DNA of 64,000 nucleotides from Triplophysa rosa (GCF_024868665.1 NC_079898.1:24037994-24101993), one strand, 5' to 3'. Shown: positions 48,056 to 60,176, numbered from the stretch's first letter. The notes: generated from the letters alone by a model not told the origin. Translations and numbers: made by a program.

Positions 48056-49690
48056 CACCCGTTTCTTGCTGTGAAGTTTAATGCCCATACTAAAAAGTTT
48101 GATTTGAAGGTTATTTGATGCAACATTTAATAATGTTTGTAAATGTTGATTTATGTACTGAAATTATAAGACGTATTATTTTACGAGAGAAGACATTGAG
48201 TTTCATTTAATTACAATAATACTGCATCCTTTTTCATCCAGAAGATGCGCGATGCTTGCAAAGCAATGAATAGTTTTGTGGCGAACCACAAGTAATATGA
48301 GAGGAGACATTCACCAAGGGTTACTGTACCTTTAAGGGAGGGAGGAGTTAGTTGTGTTGTTCCTGTTTTGTGATGTGTGTGCTGTGGTTTTACTTGACTC
48401 GCTGTTCGGTGTGAGAGTTATATTAAAGTGGAGAATAAGCGGACCCGACACATCTTCGTTTTCGTCTCCTCGTTTATTGCACTCCATAGTTTCGTATAAT
48501 TGAGGAAATAGATCTGAAGGAAGAGATTTGTTGTGAAGTTGGCCCAGGTTGACTGCGCCATAATGCAGATTAATCTGTGAAATATATCTGTACTGTAGCT
48601 GCAATATGCAGACGCTCATTTGCTAAAAACCGACTCCAGTCTGCACTCCATTAGCTAAGGTCTAGTTAAAAACTAAAAGTTACTCAATATCTTGCCTTTT
48701 CAAGTATTTTATTTCACCATAACACTACATTTCCCAGGTGCTTTTTACCCCAACTGTGAAGTAAAAGGCCTCTCTACATCTGCATTATTTATTAAAACTT
48801 CTTGAAACAATTATTCTACAAATAATGCCAGTTCATCACTATTCAAGTAACAAATGTTCTTGTACAATAATTACTTTGGGGCCTAAACATTTTCTGTTAA
48901 GTAAGTTACAGAGTCCTGCTCTTATCACCTTTAGCAAAACAATCAACACCATGTTAAAAATGATGAACGTTCACTGTTAATATCACGTTTGGCACAGAAA
49001 CCGAATTCCGTGTAGAATATATCACACCAATTACTTTTTAACAGCGCCGTTTTTGCAGTGCACTTAATCTAAAGCAACGCTACATTAGGGGGCGATTTAA
49101 CATCCTGCTGTCTTCCTTTTTAACCATAATGAAGACTGACCGATTAATAGCTATATACAGAAGTATTGGGACACTCAAGCCATGCTTAAAAATGTATGAA
49201 TGTCACTGCGTTATATAACATACAACCACTAAAAATCACCTCGACACAGCTGGTTAAAAATCACTGCCAAACCAACTCTCTGTAGAAAACACTTCGGTTT
49301 GGTTTTCTATATATACGTTTTTAAGTTCGACTGAAATGGTCCTTCTTTTGGGTCACTAATTATAGCATCTACATTAGGAAAATGCGCTCGGTTTAATTTT
49401 GCTCTTTTGTTTCGTCTATTGAAAAGAAAACAGGTGTGTATACAAGCTAATGTGCTAATGTTTGTGCTAATGCAGAAAAACATCTCTTTAATGGCTCTAC
49501 GATCGTGTGGCTTAAGATCTGTCTGTCAAAAAGACGATGCACGTCTGTGTTCTTTGTTTAAATGTGGATTGTGACGGCTGTACCGCTCTTGTATTCTAGA
49601 TGACATATTTATATACTCGCATATGATGTGCATTACACTCATAAAGTCTTCTTCCTATTTTCACAACTCTCTGTGGCCAGCTGCACAGGC
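48056..49690. other. Intergenic DNA, no gene seen
   Basis: 48280-48480 has a promoter-like composition (GAGAGTTATATTAAAGTGG, then CGGACCCGACACATCTTCG) and could be a fragment of an LTR, but no ends are clear. The rest is AT-rich unique sequence. Confidence 0.35.
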
Positions 49691-50862
49691 AACTATTACT
49701 CCTGGTCACTCTGCATTTGGGATGCTCGTTACCGTGGCGCGGTAGGGGGATGTTGCTAGGCAGTGGACCCTGGAGACTGCATTGTCCAGATGCTGCTGGC
49801 TCTCCCGGGTAGCCTCCTCTCCAACTAGAAGGAACACAACGCTCTCATTTCTGAAGTGTGTTATGGCATCTGGGGTGCTCAAAACAGCGGGGAACAGCTT
49901 GCACTCGCACACACGCCAGCACACAGACACATACGGTTACACACAAGCCTGAAAAACTTCACAGTACAGAACCGGTGCTGTGGTCCAACGCCGTGGAAAC
50001 TAGGATGGTCTGATTTTTCACAACTAGGGAAAATTCCTATAGTTGTTTAAAACTTGAAAACAAGCGAGCCAAAATTGGGCCAATGTCGTAGTATTTTAGG
50101 TAGTATTAGACAGGATTCATTCTCTTACACATTTATATCAAAGTTGACCTTACCAGTCGTTTTTATTAGAGCTACATTATATGCACCATAATGGTCATAT
50201 TTGGATAAAAAATATTACTATTTCTTACAAAATGTTTTGTTTTATTTTAGCATTAAATAAGATAAACAGTTAAGGTGCTTGTTGATAGAAAAATCTGTGC
50301 GCTGTTTAAGACAATTCTAAGACCTCTTCTGGAACTTTTGAAAGTGGAGGCACAAGTTTTTTTTAAAATTATTTTTATCAAAAATCTCTATGATATCTCT
50401 ACAGATGTCCAATGGCCGGTGTTTAACTAAACATAGTGTCCCACCAGTGTTACTTGTACTCTGTTGCAGAGACGACCGTACACTCGGTTCCTCTCGCCGT
50501 GTGTGTGCTGTGTCTGTCACTACTGCTCTATTAAGTCCAGGTATGTCTCAGGAAAAGAGAGACGACAGCTGTCTGCCTCACTTTCGTTCACTGCATATTT
50601 CTCTTTCTCTGAACACTTCTCATAAATATTCAGGCTTCAGGTTTGTGTGCGGCCAGGGCCACGACACCCACTGATGCGCCCGCAGGTGAACATACCCATG
50701 CTGACAATCCTACACCTCTCCGGTCTCACTGAACCGCTCGTCCTCCTGAATGTTTCCTGCTGTCCTGCTGAAGTTGTTTTGGTAGTTGGAAGTTGTTCCA
50801 GAGAGTTTTTTCTAACCTGCAAATAAAAGTAAATGATGACTTTTTATATACAGTAACTACAA
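49690..50862. other. Intergenic DNA with a GC-balanced block at 49.7-49.97 kb
   Basis: 49690-49970 is unique-looking with open frames on both strands (64-74 codons) but no splice sites or family. 50390-50800 is similar. No repeat ends are seen. This is possibly regulatory DNA. Confidence 0.3.
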
Positions 50863-51695
50863 CAGGGTTTTTCCTGGCTCAAAATCAGGGGGAGGTGGTG
50901 CCATCCTTATCTTTTACGTGCACACATGTGTAGGCCTACCGTACCTTTAAGTGGCTTAACCAAACACTTTACATATTAAAACATAACAATTAGATGAAAA
51001 TTATACAATTATCAAGTTATATAAAACATGTTTTCAAACAGAAATGTTTTTAAATCAAATAACACTTTTTATCCTTTTCAACTAACATTTCAGCCCAGAA
51101 TAGCCAACTAAATTAACCAGTCTTACGCAATTTGCTAAGCTTATTCACATCCGGTATTCTCTTGTGGTTAAATGAGCTTTGAATGATTCACAGATTTTTA
51201 CATTAGCTAGTGAAAAGTTTTAACAGTTTAAACGAATCGATTCAAAGGAGTCATTTGTTTGCGAGTCGTTCTGATTGCATTGTGCGTTGGCAAACTCGCT
51301 GTGTACAGTATAACGCTGATTCAATGAGCCAACTGCACAGCTAAACAGTATACAATGATGTACGCCAGGTTAATTTAAGAAAACTTTTAAGAATTTTAAC
51401 GTACTTGGATGTAAAGCAAACAATATTCATCTAAAAGCCGCGAAACACAGCTAATAAAGCTCCTATTAGCTCTTGTACTACTGCGACTCTTCAGCATCTC
51501 ACTGGTGCTGATCATGAAACAGCGCCTCCCTTGTGGCGTAATGCCACAATTGCAGTTACAAATGACAGTCTGTCGACCGAATACACACAGTGTTTTTTAG
51601 TGAAGACACCCCACATAATTTTGGCGAGAGACTGAGGCGGCACGAAATTTGACGGAGGCGGCCGCTTCCAATTTTTCTATGCATGAAAAACCCTG
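50863..51695. mobile_element. 833-bp non-autonomous DNA element (CAGGGTTTTTC ends)
   Basis: Inverted ends CAGGGTTTTTCCTGG and GCATGAAAAACCCTG are flanked on both sides by TACAA (50858-50862 and 51696-51700), a probable 5-bp target duplication. Inside the right end is a GC-rich GACGGAGGCGGCCGCTT block. There are no transposase-like frames, so it is an internally deleted or miniature element. Confidence 0.75.
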
Positions 51696-51870
51696 TACAA
51701 ATGACTACAAATCTGTAGTTTGAAAGTTTGCAGTGATATATTAAAAACGTGGTGCATGAAATCGGCGATTAAAAATGACAATATTTAAAAAGTAAAAAAA
51801 AGATCAAATTAAAAATTGTATTCTTGCAAAAAATGACATCTACGTTAATTACATTAAGCATACAATAATG

Positions 51871-52155
51871 CTGTGTTCACACCAAACGGGAACAATCGCA
51901 TTCCACGCTCTTCATTACTCGTGGGAAAAGTTAGTATGTTCGTGTGAGTGATGCGAAAAACATCATGCGACGGGGAGTGTCTTCTCGTGTCCGGACCCAT
52001 CATCCAGTAAGTGTCAATGAGCTCTTCGCGCGAATTTCTCAGAAGATGCGATTGATGTGCGTTTGCCGCAATCACGCCGCCCGATTCGCATCATTTGCAT
52101 GACCTGCCACGAGTTCGCGTCTATTCGCGTCTTTGCATTGACTTTGTATGTAATT
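51871..52155. repeat. Interspersed repeat (CTGTGTTCACACCAAACG type)
   Basis: It begins CTGTGTTCACACCAAACGGG and ends in an inverted-sense block, TATTCGCGTCTTTGCATTGA. Several GCG/CGC words (TTCGCGCGAATTTC) occur between. I know this arrangement as a frequent cyprinid repeat. The target duplication is not clear. Confidence 0.55.
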
Positions 52156-52607
52156 TCCTTGCGTATGTCGCTTAATTCACGTTTGGTTATTAAATACAAG
52201 TATACATACTTTTGTGTTTTTCTTAACCAAAGATCTTGGTGATGCAATTGCTATGCTCTACCAGTCGACCTACAGAGTTAAATATTTTACACAATGAAAA
52301 GTAATAATACAACACACGGTACATGCTGCCTTAGAAGAAAGTTCACTATACAGTATATAGACACATAGTATAGAGCAGAAAAAGAGGACAGTAACCAGTG
52401 TGGTCCAATGATGCGGCTGGCTAGTTAAAATGGTCTTCTCAGGACATAAATCATGTCACACAGTGATTCAGCCGGACACTGAAAGTTGGACCTGTTTTTC
52501 TCACTGTCTGACCAACCACCCAACAGATGAAATATTTCAACTGTATTTTTCTTTCATTTACAAACCAACACAATCTCATGGCAATTGTTCAAGGTAGTTA
52601 ATTGTGT

Positions 52608-52808
52608 GTACAAATGTTGGGCTATTTCAACCCATTGTTGGGTCAAAAAATGGACAAACCCAACTGTTGGTTTAAATGAACCCAGATAATGTTTATATTG
52701 GACCCAACAAAGGGTTAAAACAACCCTGCATAGGGTGATTTATAACTCAACAGTCCATTTTTGATCCATTGTGGGTTGAAAATAACCCAGCATGTTTTAA
52801 GAGTGTAT
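52608..52808. mobile_element. About 200-bp inverted-repeat element (GTTGGGCTATTTCAACCC)
   Basis: Left TGTTGGGCTATTTCAACCCA pairs with right TGGGTTGAAAATAACCCAGC. The right end continues CATGTTTTAAGAGTGTA. The interior contains further AACCCA/TGGGTT words. It is non-coding. A degenerate relative is at 44873-44992. Confidence 0.7.
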
Positions 52809-53245
52809 GTTTTGGACACCAGGTTTATTCTTTTCTTATGCATCATTATTAATAATTGTACATTTGTTTTATGATTCTCATAATACAATGCTGATAAAAA
52901 TAGTAAAACATTTCCATGAAATCATGTTGTTCATACCGTAAGAAAGGAGTAATCTGCATTTGTCTCCTTTTCTCAGTTTTTTCCCCAGCAAAGAGATCTT
53001 AGTTGTTTCTCCTGTAGAGTTTCAACAGCGTCTTCAAGAAATGTGCTTAGAAATGTTAGTGTCTGCATTTCAACATCGTTGATGCTTTCTCTGAAAACAT
53101 GTTTTATTTTTAACTTCAGCATAACAATTATAATTGAAGTTTTTTGGCTTTTAGTATAAGTAGTATAGCTTTAGCCTTATCTATATCTATACATTATGTT
53201 TATGTTTATGTTACATACTCAGAAACAATGTATAGTATAATGCAA

Positions 53246-53294
53246 TGTAAGTCGCTTTGGATAAAAGCGTCTGCCAAATGCGTAAATGTAAATG
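53246..53294 (+). mobile_element. L2/SINE 3' tail fragment
   Basis: GTAAGTCGCTTTGGATAAAA, then GCGTCTGCCAAATGCGTAAA and TGTAAATG, is the typical SINE/L2 tail. The upstream body is not recognised. Confidence 0.75.
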
Positions 53295-54060
53295 TTTATC
53301 TTATCTTAAACCTGCATGTACGCAATAAAAGATTCAATGATTTTTATGACATCATTATGCACTTAAGCTTCTCATCTGATTCCAGGCTGTGAAGTAAACT
53401 AAACACTAGCTATTTTAAAGGGGGAGGAGCCACTCAAGATGTCCCGCCCTAATTGACCTTAAATTACCTTACAAACAAAGCTGCACATTTTAACACGTTT
53501 TAATGTCTTGAAATTAAAACATAACCTTGTAAATCACTGCACTTTTCAAACAACTGAAGAGGTCGACTTTGAAGTCTACATTTCTAGTTCTGCTAGTCTG
53601 TTCGCATGGAAAGTTCCTGTCTGTAAAGAATTATGTCATTTTGACAGCGGCGCCCGATGGCAGTTTTCCGAACGTTAACTAAGATCACAGACAATCTTCA
53701 TTTGAAGTAAGCAATAAACATTTCTGGCCGGGGGCTGTTAGGTAGATGCGCTTGTGTGAAGTGACATACAACTACAAATTTTGACACAAAATTTCTCCCC
53801 TTTGATTTCTAACCAGGGGGAAGATTTTAATGAGGATAATTTTAATCTAAAATCACACTTTGCCTTAAAATATTACCATCTGCGTATTTCCACCGAGACC
53901 ATCCTCTCAAAAAACAGCCCATAAACTGAAGCACTTTATTTAGAAGTTCAGTCACTCATGAAATCTTAAGCATATGGTGTAAACAAAACTGCTACGATAC
54001 GCCATGGAGCACTGCTGGTTAACTGCCTCCCTTTCAATCTGAAAGCCTAGCATTTAACCT
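53295..54060. other. Intergenic DNA, no gene seen
   Basis: It contains a GGGGGAGGAGCCACTC word frequent in fish repeats (53420). No element with borders or exon was recognised. Confidence 0.4.
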
Positions 54061-55460
54061 ACAAATCACAGCTATGCAATCGCCCCCGAGGTTTCGTATA
54101 TAAACATTAAGGCAGGGCGTTCACAGCTGCGTTCACCACCCGTGGGACGCATACCGGCACTGGCTGAATGTTGACGTCTCGGACGGGCAGCACCGCGTCG
54201 CCCCCGCTGGCCAGGAGAGTGGGCGGAACATGGGCAGAGGCGTGATGGCTCGGCGTAATGAAGCTCGACTCCGGTTCTCTCATTAAAATCTGAAGCACAG
54301 AAGTCTCCAGAGAACAAGCCTTATTACAGCCCCCCACTAACCTAAGAAGCAAAATAATGTTAAAAGAGCAGATGAGCCGTGGATAGAAAAGAAAAAAGAT
54401 GAATAGCGACAGAGAATAGCGGAATCGACACGGACTCAATCCTGGCAACTTCTCAAATTGATGAATCATACAAATCATTCAAAACAATTCCTTTACTACA
54501 ATGGAGCTAAACATTTTTGTAGCTTCGCAGAAAGCCACTCGTTTCATAAATCTTTATAACGAAACGTTAGCGCCCCCATGTTTTGTTTGAGAGACATGCG
54601 TTCGGTTACTCGGCGTGAGGCCAGCAAATATACATCAAGGGGAAATCATCTAGAATTTTAATTAAACCTTCTGCACCTTCGTGTAAATAGTTTCTTTCTA
54701 GCGCGGCGATCCATTTTGTTTCCGTAGAGAACGTCAGTATAAACGGCCCCGCTCGGAAATTCACTGTCTTGGATCTGCGGGATTGCATTGATATCGAAGC
54801 GCAGGGCTTAATTAAAAACAGACCGTTGCTTTGCCTCCTGGAGATATGAAGCGCATAACTAAAGGATAACGCGGCCCAAGAATGACAACTAGAAAGACGT
54901 CCATCACATTTATCACGCTAAAGGTCCCGCGTTCATATTTCTCAGCTTCCCTCGCTCAAGAATGTGCGGCTTTCCGTCTAATGGGATGACATCCGGTTCG
55001 AGCACTCGGAGAATCCGATCAATGGGAAAAGCGGCACGCAGAGAGATTTGATCAGCTCTCAATATCCTAACGCTGCAACGTCCTCTGAATCCAATTTGAT
55101 TTTCTCAAGAGAAAGAGGAGAGGCTCGTGGAATCAAATCCGCCGGTTTATTGATTGTGTTGCTAACCTACGCCATTTACCAAACAACATGCACAATGTCC
55201 TCGTCCCGGGATGCTAACCAATGAATAAACAGCCCGAGAAAAAACACAGTTGTTAAGGAAAGCCTCAGGGGAGGCTCCGGCTACATCTGACATCTTAACT
55301 GTGTGATCGATATGTGTCTTTGTACGGCTGTGTGCACTAGAGGTAATTGGCGTTCTGGCGTTGCTGGGCTCTTGCTGACGGTATCTGATTCCTAAGAGAA
55401 CACTCACTGTCAGTAGCGGCTTGATGCAGTGTGGTGTGATGGACATGTTGTCTAAGGAAA
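54060..55460. other. Unique GC-enriched block: candidate conserved non-coding DNA or a hidden exon
   Basis: This is the most GC-rich non-repeat stretch of the window (54080-54300 and 54540-55160). On the - strand an open stretch ends at 54107 (stop after VVNAAVNALP) and is preceded near 54343 by an acceptor-like TTGCTTCTTAG. No donor or neighbouring exon is evident and I do not recognise the peptide. TAAT-type motifs are frequent (CTTAATTAAAAACAG near 54807). A regulatory role is more likely than coding. Confidence 0.3.
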
Positions 55461-55843
55461 GTGGATTTTCGTTGTAGCATGGATGTGTATACTGTAAAAG
55501 TCACTGGGTTCAAATTATAGGCGTGTTATGTATTAAATTCCCATTTAATGTTGCTGGACACTGAGCCAGGACATTATGACATGCTGTGATTTTCATGTGT
55601 AGTGTTACTCAATGTCTGTATTTTCTGAAGTCATCCAGGTGAAAAAGGGCACTAAATACGCTTTATTCAAATATATGCCCATAATCCACTTACAGGAAAG
55701 TGCTCTATTTGTCACATATTAATTTTGTACTTAATAGGCTAAAAATATAGTTTTTCGTACTTCTGTCTATGGTGTCTTTAAAATAGCACAGTTGAGTACA
55801 CTAAGTTTATCTTAAGAAGTACTAAAAACTATTCTTGTGTATC

Positions 55844-55976
55844 TTAAAGGGACAGTTCACCCCAAAATGGAAATTAGGTCATCATTTACTCACCCTCAGG
55901 TTGTTTTAACCCTGCAAAAAAAATGTTTGTTCCGACGAACACGGAGAGGATATTTGGAAGAATGTTAGCAATTTTC
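55844..55976. mobile_element. TTAAAGGG palindromic element, cut by an assembly gap
   Basis: The left end TTAAAGGGACAGTTCACCCC and family blocks run to AATGTTAGCAATTTTC, where the run of N begins. The right half is not visible after the gap, so the gap probably lies in or near this palindrome. Confidence 0.8.
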
Positions 55977-56076
55977 NNNNNNNNNNNNNNNNNNNNNNNN
56001 NNNNNNNNNNNNNNNNNNNNNNNNNNNNNNNNNNNNNNNNNNNNNNNNNNNNNNNNNNNNNNNNNNNNNNNNNNNN
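55977..56076. other. Assembly gap (100 N)
   Basis: Exactly 100 N, a conventional length for a gap of unknown size. The open frame running through it is meaningless. Confidence 0.99.
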
Positions 56077-56660
56077 GTAAAACAAAAACAGTTTTTGTAA
56101 TTTTTCATGTTAATAACGTTCCAAATCCGTTATTTTATTTACACTTAATCCAGAAATGCATGCCCGGCTACGTTGCTGCCCAGGAAAAGCAAAAGCGAGC
56201 GCGATAAAACCATAATAATTCAAATTCTGTGTCCTCATAAACTACATTTACATAAATGAATATTGGAATAGTTTCATGAGCTTAAATCTTCGAAAATAAT
56301 ATTAAAAAATCTTCCATTCCCTGGACGTTAAAGATTGCAGAAGCCCGTGCGCATCAGTGTGCCTTTTCTTAAATTACATTTATTTTCGTCCTGTGTTTTT
56401 TCCTGTAAAGCGGCATTGAAACACTTGGAACATTGCAAAAAAAGCACTACATAGAATTTAATTGAACAAGTTAAAAGCTCCAGTTGCAGCAGTTTTTCCT
56501 TCACATGTTTTAATGTGGGTCCACAATACTGTAACCCATTGAAATTGGTTGAAAAATGTAAACGTTATTCACGAGTTCGCCAATGCAAATAATAATGATG
56601 GCAGGGATAATGCTGATAGCAGGGGTAGGTAAGATATGAGTATGGCGTGCTGTGGTGCAG
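56077..56660. other. Intergenic DNA, no gene seen
   Basis: A short stretch between the gap and the retrotransposon. It is AT-rich with no recognised feature. Confidence 0.45.
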
Positions 56661-57285
56661 CTAGGCGGCCAAGTATGAACCAGATTCCGGTCAGAGAATC
56701 GAGAGTGAAGGAAGGACGTCTTTGAGGCGTTTATTAATAATCCAATTTATGCATGTCTCCAATATGATTTAAATGTTTCTGTGTTCTACAAAGAAACAAT
56801 AGAAATAATTACGATCTACAAATGATCAATAACCATAGCTGACAATGTTAGCATAACACCAATGCAAATATGCCCAGTACAAATATATAACCTAAATAGC
56901 TCTCCTTCTGAACACTAATACAGTGAACACTATATAATAATATGCAGGGTAAGACATTTCTATAAGTTATTAAACCCGTTTGTGGCGGCTACATAGCGCT
57001 AGCATTGATGACTCGGCAGAAACATCGCGGCAATCACGTCCGCAAATAACCGCAAAAGCGGAACAATACAAACAATGTAAACATCCGAAAACAGCGATAG
57101 CATACATAACATAATACTGAATTCAATATTGTGCAAACTCACACAAACTTGTAATAAATGAACACATTCAAAAAGACATAGCAGCAGCATGAACAAAGCC
57201 GTTGTACCGATAGGTAACACTAATACTGGTCCGTCTAGGAAACACTTGAAAACACTTTAGTTCCTAAAGCAGGCTTTCTGACACA
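56661..57285 (-). repeat. 3' LTR of the BEL/Pao element
   Basis: On the - strand it begins TGTGTCAG at 57285, directly after a purine-rich TTGGGGCGGC (probable polypurine tract), and runs to 56661. From 56664 it is nearly identical to the sequence starting at 63751 (GGCGGCCAAGTAT). The outermost three bases (CTA) differ from TGT in the other LTR, so the exact outer border is uncertain by a few bases. The length is about 625 bp. Confidence 0.85.
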
Positions 57286-57990
57286 GCCGCCCCAATTTAT
57301 CTGGCAAGATGAATTAACATTCTTAAGAAAGTCTGTGTAATCTGTGTAATTATCATCAAGGTGAGGAAGTGGGATCAATCGCACGACCAGGCGAGTGTAG
57401 GTTTTGTCCTTAACCTTGACTCTGGCAACTCTAATTTTACCATCAGCCCCAGGTAATGTCTCAGTCACTGTTCCTACAGGCCACAGCGAGCGTGGAAGTT
57501 GTGGGTCGACCAAGAGTACGACTTGACCTACTGTGAGTTCTCTGCCATCCGTCTTCCACTTGAGTCGATCCTGCATGCCAGGAAGGTACTGACGAATGAA
57601 GGCAGCCCAGAAAGAATCAGCCAGAACCTGGCTATGTCTCCATCTCCTTCTTCCAAGCAGGTTGTTAGGATCATACAAGACCTGAGGTAGGGAGGCATCT
57701 CGACGTCCCATAAGTAGTAAGTTGGGGGTGACAGGATCTGCATCCGCAACATCTGAGGATACGTAGCCAAGCGGCTTAGAGTTCAAGATGCTTTCAACTT
57801 CTACTAGAAGGGTCTGTAGAACTGATTCCGGCACTGTCTGCTCTCGTAGGACTACACGGAGTGCTGCCTTAACTGACTTTATCTCACACTCCCAGGTTCC
57901 CCCTAAGTGAGGAGCCTGCGGGGGATTGTGGCGAAAGCAAATTTTTTGCTCTGCAAGCTGTATCACAAAATAACTCCAAAGGCTTGCCAC
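57235..57990 (-). pseudogene. BEL/Pao integrase C-terminal part and following conserved domain
   Basis: The 251-codon open stretch begins inside the integrase core: residues 22-37 read NPPQAPHLGGTWECEI, whose first glutamate (residue 34) is the third catalytic acid of the DDE triad. It continues with the conserved KSVKAALRV helix and LNSKPLG, then the C-terminal domain typical of BEL/Pao elements (DPVTPNLLLMGR, then LWPVGTVTETLPGADG, then VVRLIPL). In normal elements this is continuous with the upstream integrase. Here it is separated by a frameshift and a deletion of about 20 codons between the second Asp and the Glu. The frame runs about 50 bp into the LTR before its stop. It is non-functional as it stands. 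Confidence 0.88.
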
Positions 57991-59023
57991 GACGCGCTAT
58001 GAAGCGACGTAGAGCGAGCAGGAAAGCATCACTGTCCATGTGCTCCAATAGATCTAGATGCACACATCGTGTTGTTAAGCATTTGTAGATAATCCCCCAT
58101 CTTTTCTCCTGGCGACTACCAATCTTGACTGTGAATGGGCCAAAGCAGCCTACCCCAGTGGAATAGAAAGGTGGCTTGTACAGATTTAATCTGCAGGGGG
58201 GTAGATCCGCCAGATGAGGAGTTTGAGGTTTGGCACGCCACAACTGACAGTCTCGGCAGGTATACTGGTGTTTACGAACTGCTTCTCTGCCCCTGAGTAC
58301 CCAATACTGGCGGCGCAGTTCAGCTAGAACCCGTTCTGAGCCAGGGTGAAGGAGTCGCTGATCTGTGTCTTTTATCAGCAGTTTGGTGGTAGGATGCCTA
58401 GGATCTAACACAATTGGGTGTATGGCCTCTAGGTCAAGGTCACTGGCACGCCGTAGCCTTCCACCCACTCTAATGAGACCAGTGGCAAGTGAGCCTAAAT
58501 GACTGTTATGTGGAATAGGATGTCCAGTCTTTAAAGCCCTGACCTCAGTAGGAAATGAATCCATTTGAGCCTGTGCCAGAAGAAGCTTCTCCGCCTTAAT
58601 GTAATCGGAAGCCTCCTTAGGAAGGTCAGTGCCTGTGGAAGCCGCTCCATACAGGAATCTAACAGTGGCCTGGACAAGCTCTTGCCATTTGTGGAATTGA
58701 CCTGGATCAGGAAGAGGATTACTAGGTACTGAATCATTTCCAATAAAGGCAGACTTCTTTATTTCACTGCAGTCTGATTCTTCAGTTTTAGGCATGGATG
58801 GCCAATGGTCGGGTGGCTGAATCAGAAAGGCTGGTCCTAAACTCCACTGATGAGAGCCTGCCAACTCTGTTAGGGTAAGACCCCGTGTGATGTGGTCGGC
58901 TGGGTTATGACCCGACTCCACATATCTCCATTCAGCCATTTCTGTTAGAGTCTGTATCTCCGCGACGCGTGTTCCCACAAACACTTTGTATCGGCAGGAC
59001 TCCGATGTCAACCATTTTAACAC
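57970..59023 (-). pseudogene. BEL/Pao RNase H end and integrase zinc finger/core
   Basis: The open stretch starts at 59023 in the C-terminal part of the RNase H region (YKVFVGTRVAEIQ, then the highly typical SGHNPADHITRG). It then has the integrase: VGGRLRRA, HPIVLDPRHP, an HHCC zinc finger ending CRDCQ, and the core STGVGCFGPFTVKIG and TTRCVHLDLLEHMDSDAFL. The first catalytic aspartate is expected in the TGV-D-CFGPF motif. Here it is glycine (codon GGC, 58148-58150), so the integrase could not work even if the frame were intact. Soon after the second Asp (LELFCD) the frame is lost through an indel and a deletion near 57970-57990. It overlaps the next open stretch in another frame. Confidence 0.9.
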
Positions 59024-59073
59024 AGTGGTAGAGTCGGACCCAAAAGGTGACCCTATGGATAGATAAGGTCAAC

Positions 59074-59562
59074 TCAGTTTGGATCACCTTGGCCAACTGG
59101 GCACCTGTAAGGGCTGCGCACAGCTCCAGACAAGCATTTACGAGGAGCCACTCTTGATCTGGCCAAGACAAAGTTTACGATAACTTGCCCTTGCTCATCT
59201 GTGGTGCGAAAGTAAGCAACGGAACCGTAGGCTCTTTCCGATGCATCGCTAAAGACATGAAGCTCTCGAATGGCTGAAGGATTGTCGGCAGAGGCTGGGG
59301 TGTATGCTCGAGTGAACTGCAGCTGAGGAAGTTTTGGAAGTTCGGCTACCCAAGCGAGCCACTTCTCTTTTAAAGGTAATGGCTTTATGGGGTCATCCCA
59401 ACCAAGGTTGTGCTTCCAGAGGTCTTGGATAATGACTTTGGCCCTTGTTGTGAATGGGATAATGAACCCCAAAGGGTCATACTGACTTGCCAAAGTTCTG
59501 TACATGTTCCTCATGGTAGGCTCAAATGTCTCAACAGAGCGTAGATTGTACCCCAGGGTGTC
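59074..59562 (-). pseudogene. BEL/Pao RT thumb/connection and RNase H N-terminal part
   Basis: After the inserted DNA element the pol reading resumes with DTLGYNLRSVETFEPT and the strongly conserved LASQYDPLGFIIPFTTRAK, the connection region after the RT palm. WKHNLGWDDP and WVAELPKLPQLQFTRAY follow, then the RNase H start ELHVFSDASERAYGSVAYF, where the Asp of FSDAS is a catalytic metal ligand. The frame breaks near 59150 (VAPRK, then loss of frame). The following RNase H block LELCAALTGAQLAK is visible in another frame (59171-58932), with a further break near 59040. The open stretch starts upstream inside the inserted element, but that part is not retrotransposon coding. Confidence 0.9.
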
Positions 59563-59565
59563 ACT

Positions 59566-60176
59566 AAGCGGGTTTCCATCACTCGCATTTATTTGCATTT
59601 TTAAGTTTCGCATCAGAAACGAGTGATGGAAACGGCAAATTTCGAATTAAAAACCCTTAATTCGCAAAAAAGTTTTTACGCTCGCTTGAGGTGGTTTTTC
59701 TTTTTTGCGAAAAAGGGTTAATGCGAATAATGGGAGATGGAAACGCATTTGCCGAATAAATTCCTCCAAACAGTAGCGTAACTGCACTAAGAGACGGCGT
59801 AACCTGACTAACCAGAGTACTGATCTTGTTACAAAGCATGAAAAATGTTGTTATGGTCATTCTTAAATGCCTGAGCAAAGTCGTCAAATATTTCTGTAAT
59901 TGCCTCTTAGAACTATCACGACTGTGTTTCCCAAACAGCAGGCATCCACAAAAGCACCGCATTTAATGTGTTTCATAATCGTCTGCTTGCGCAAGTATTA
60001 TGAAAATTATTATATTCAGTGACTTCTCTTACTTTTCTTACTGATATTTAGTCGCAGTTAATTAGGAAGTGACGGTTGACTAGTTGGATGGAAACGGTGC
60101 TTATTCGCAAATGTTTTATGCGATATTCCAATTTTGCGCATTAACTAAATTCGCAACTTTGGATGGAAACCCGGCT
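59566..60176. mobile_element. 611-bp DNA element inserted in the BEL/Pao RT region
   Basis: Ends AAGCGGGTTTCCATC and GATGGAAACCCGGCT are 15-bp inverted repeats with two mismatches. The triplet ACT flanks both sides (59563-59565 and 60177-60179), a 3-bp target duplication. The retrotransposon reading (C-I-S then D-T-L-G-Y) is exactly interrupted here, which confirms the borders. Internal TTCGCAAA/TGCGAA words near each end are also inverted. A 101-codon open frame inside (59657-59962, - strand) resembles nothing I know. A 3-bp duplication hints at the PIF/Harbinger group; this is tentative. Confidence 0.9.

Noticed and set aside
48280..48480. Second solo LTR
   Set aside because: The composition is promoter-like, but no TG...CA borders, poly(A) signal or duplicated copy could be found.
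55923..56207. 94-codon open frame
   Set aside because: It runs across the 100-N gap, so its apparent continuity is meaningless.
57499..57690. Short + strand frames opposite the BEL/Pao pol and gag (also 60493-60732, 61262-61444, 61979-62242)
   Set aside because: They are antisense shadows of the retrotransposon coding regions.
59657..59962. 101-codon - strand frame inside the inserted 611-bp element as a possible transposase
   Set aside because: No transposase motif or DNA-binding pattern is visible and the element is too short for an autonomous member. It is noted only as an open frame.
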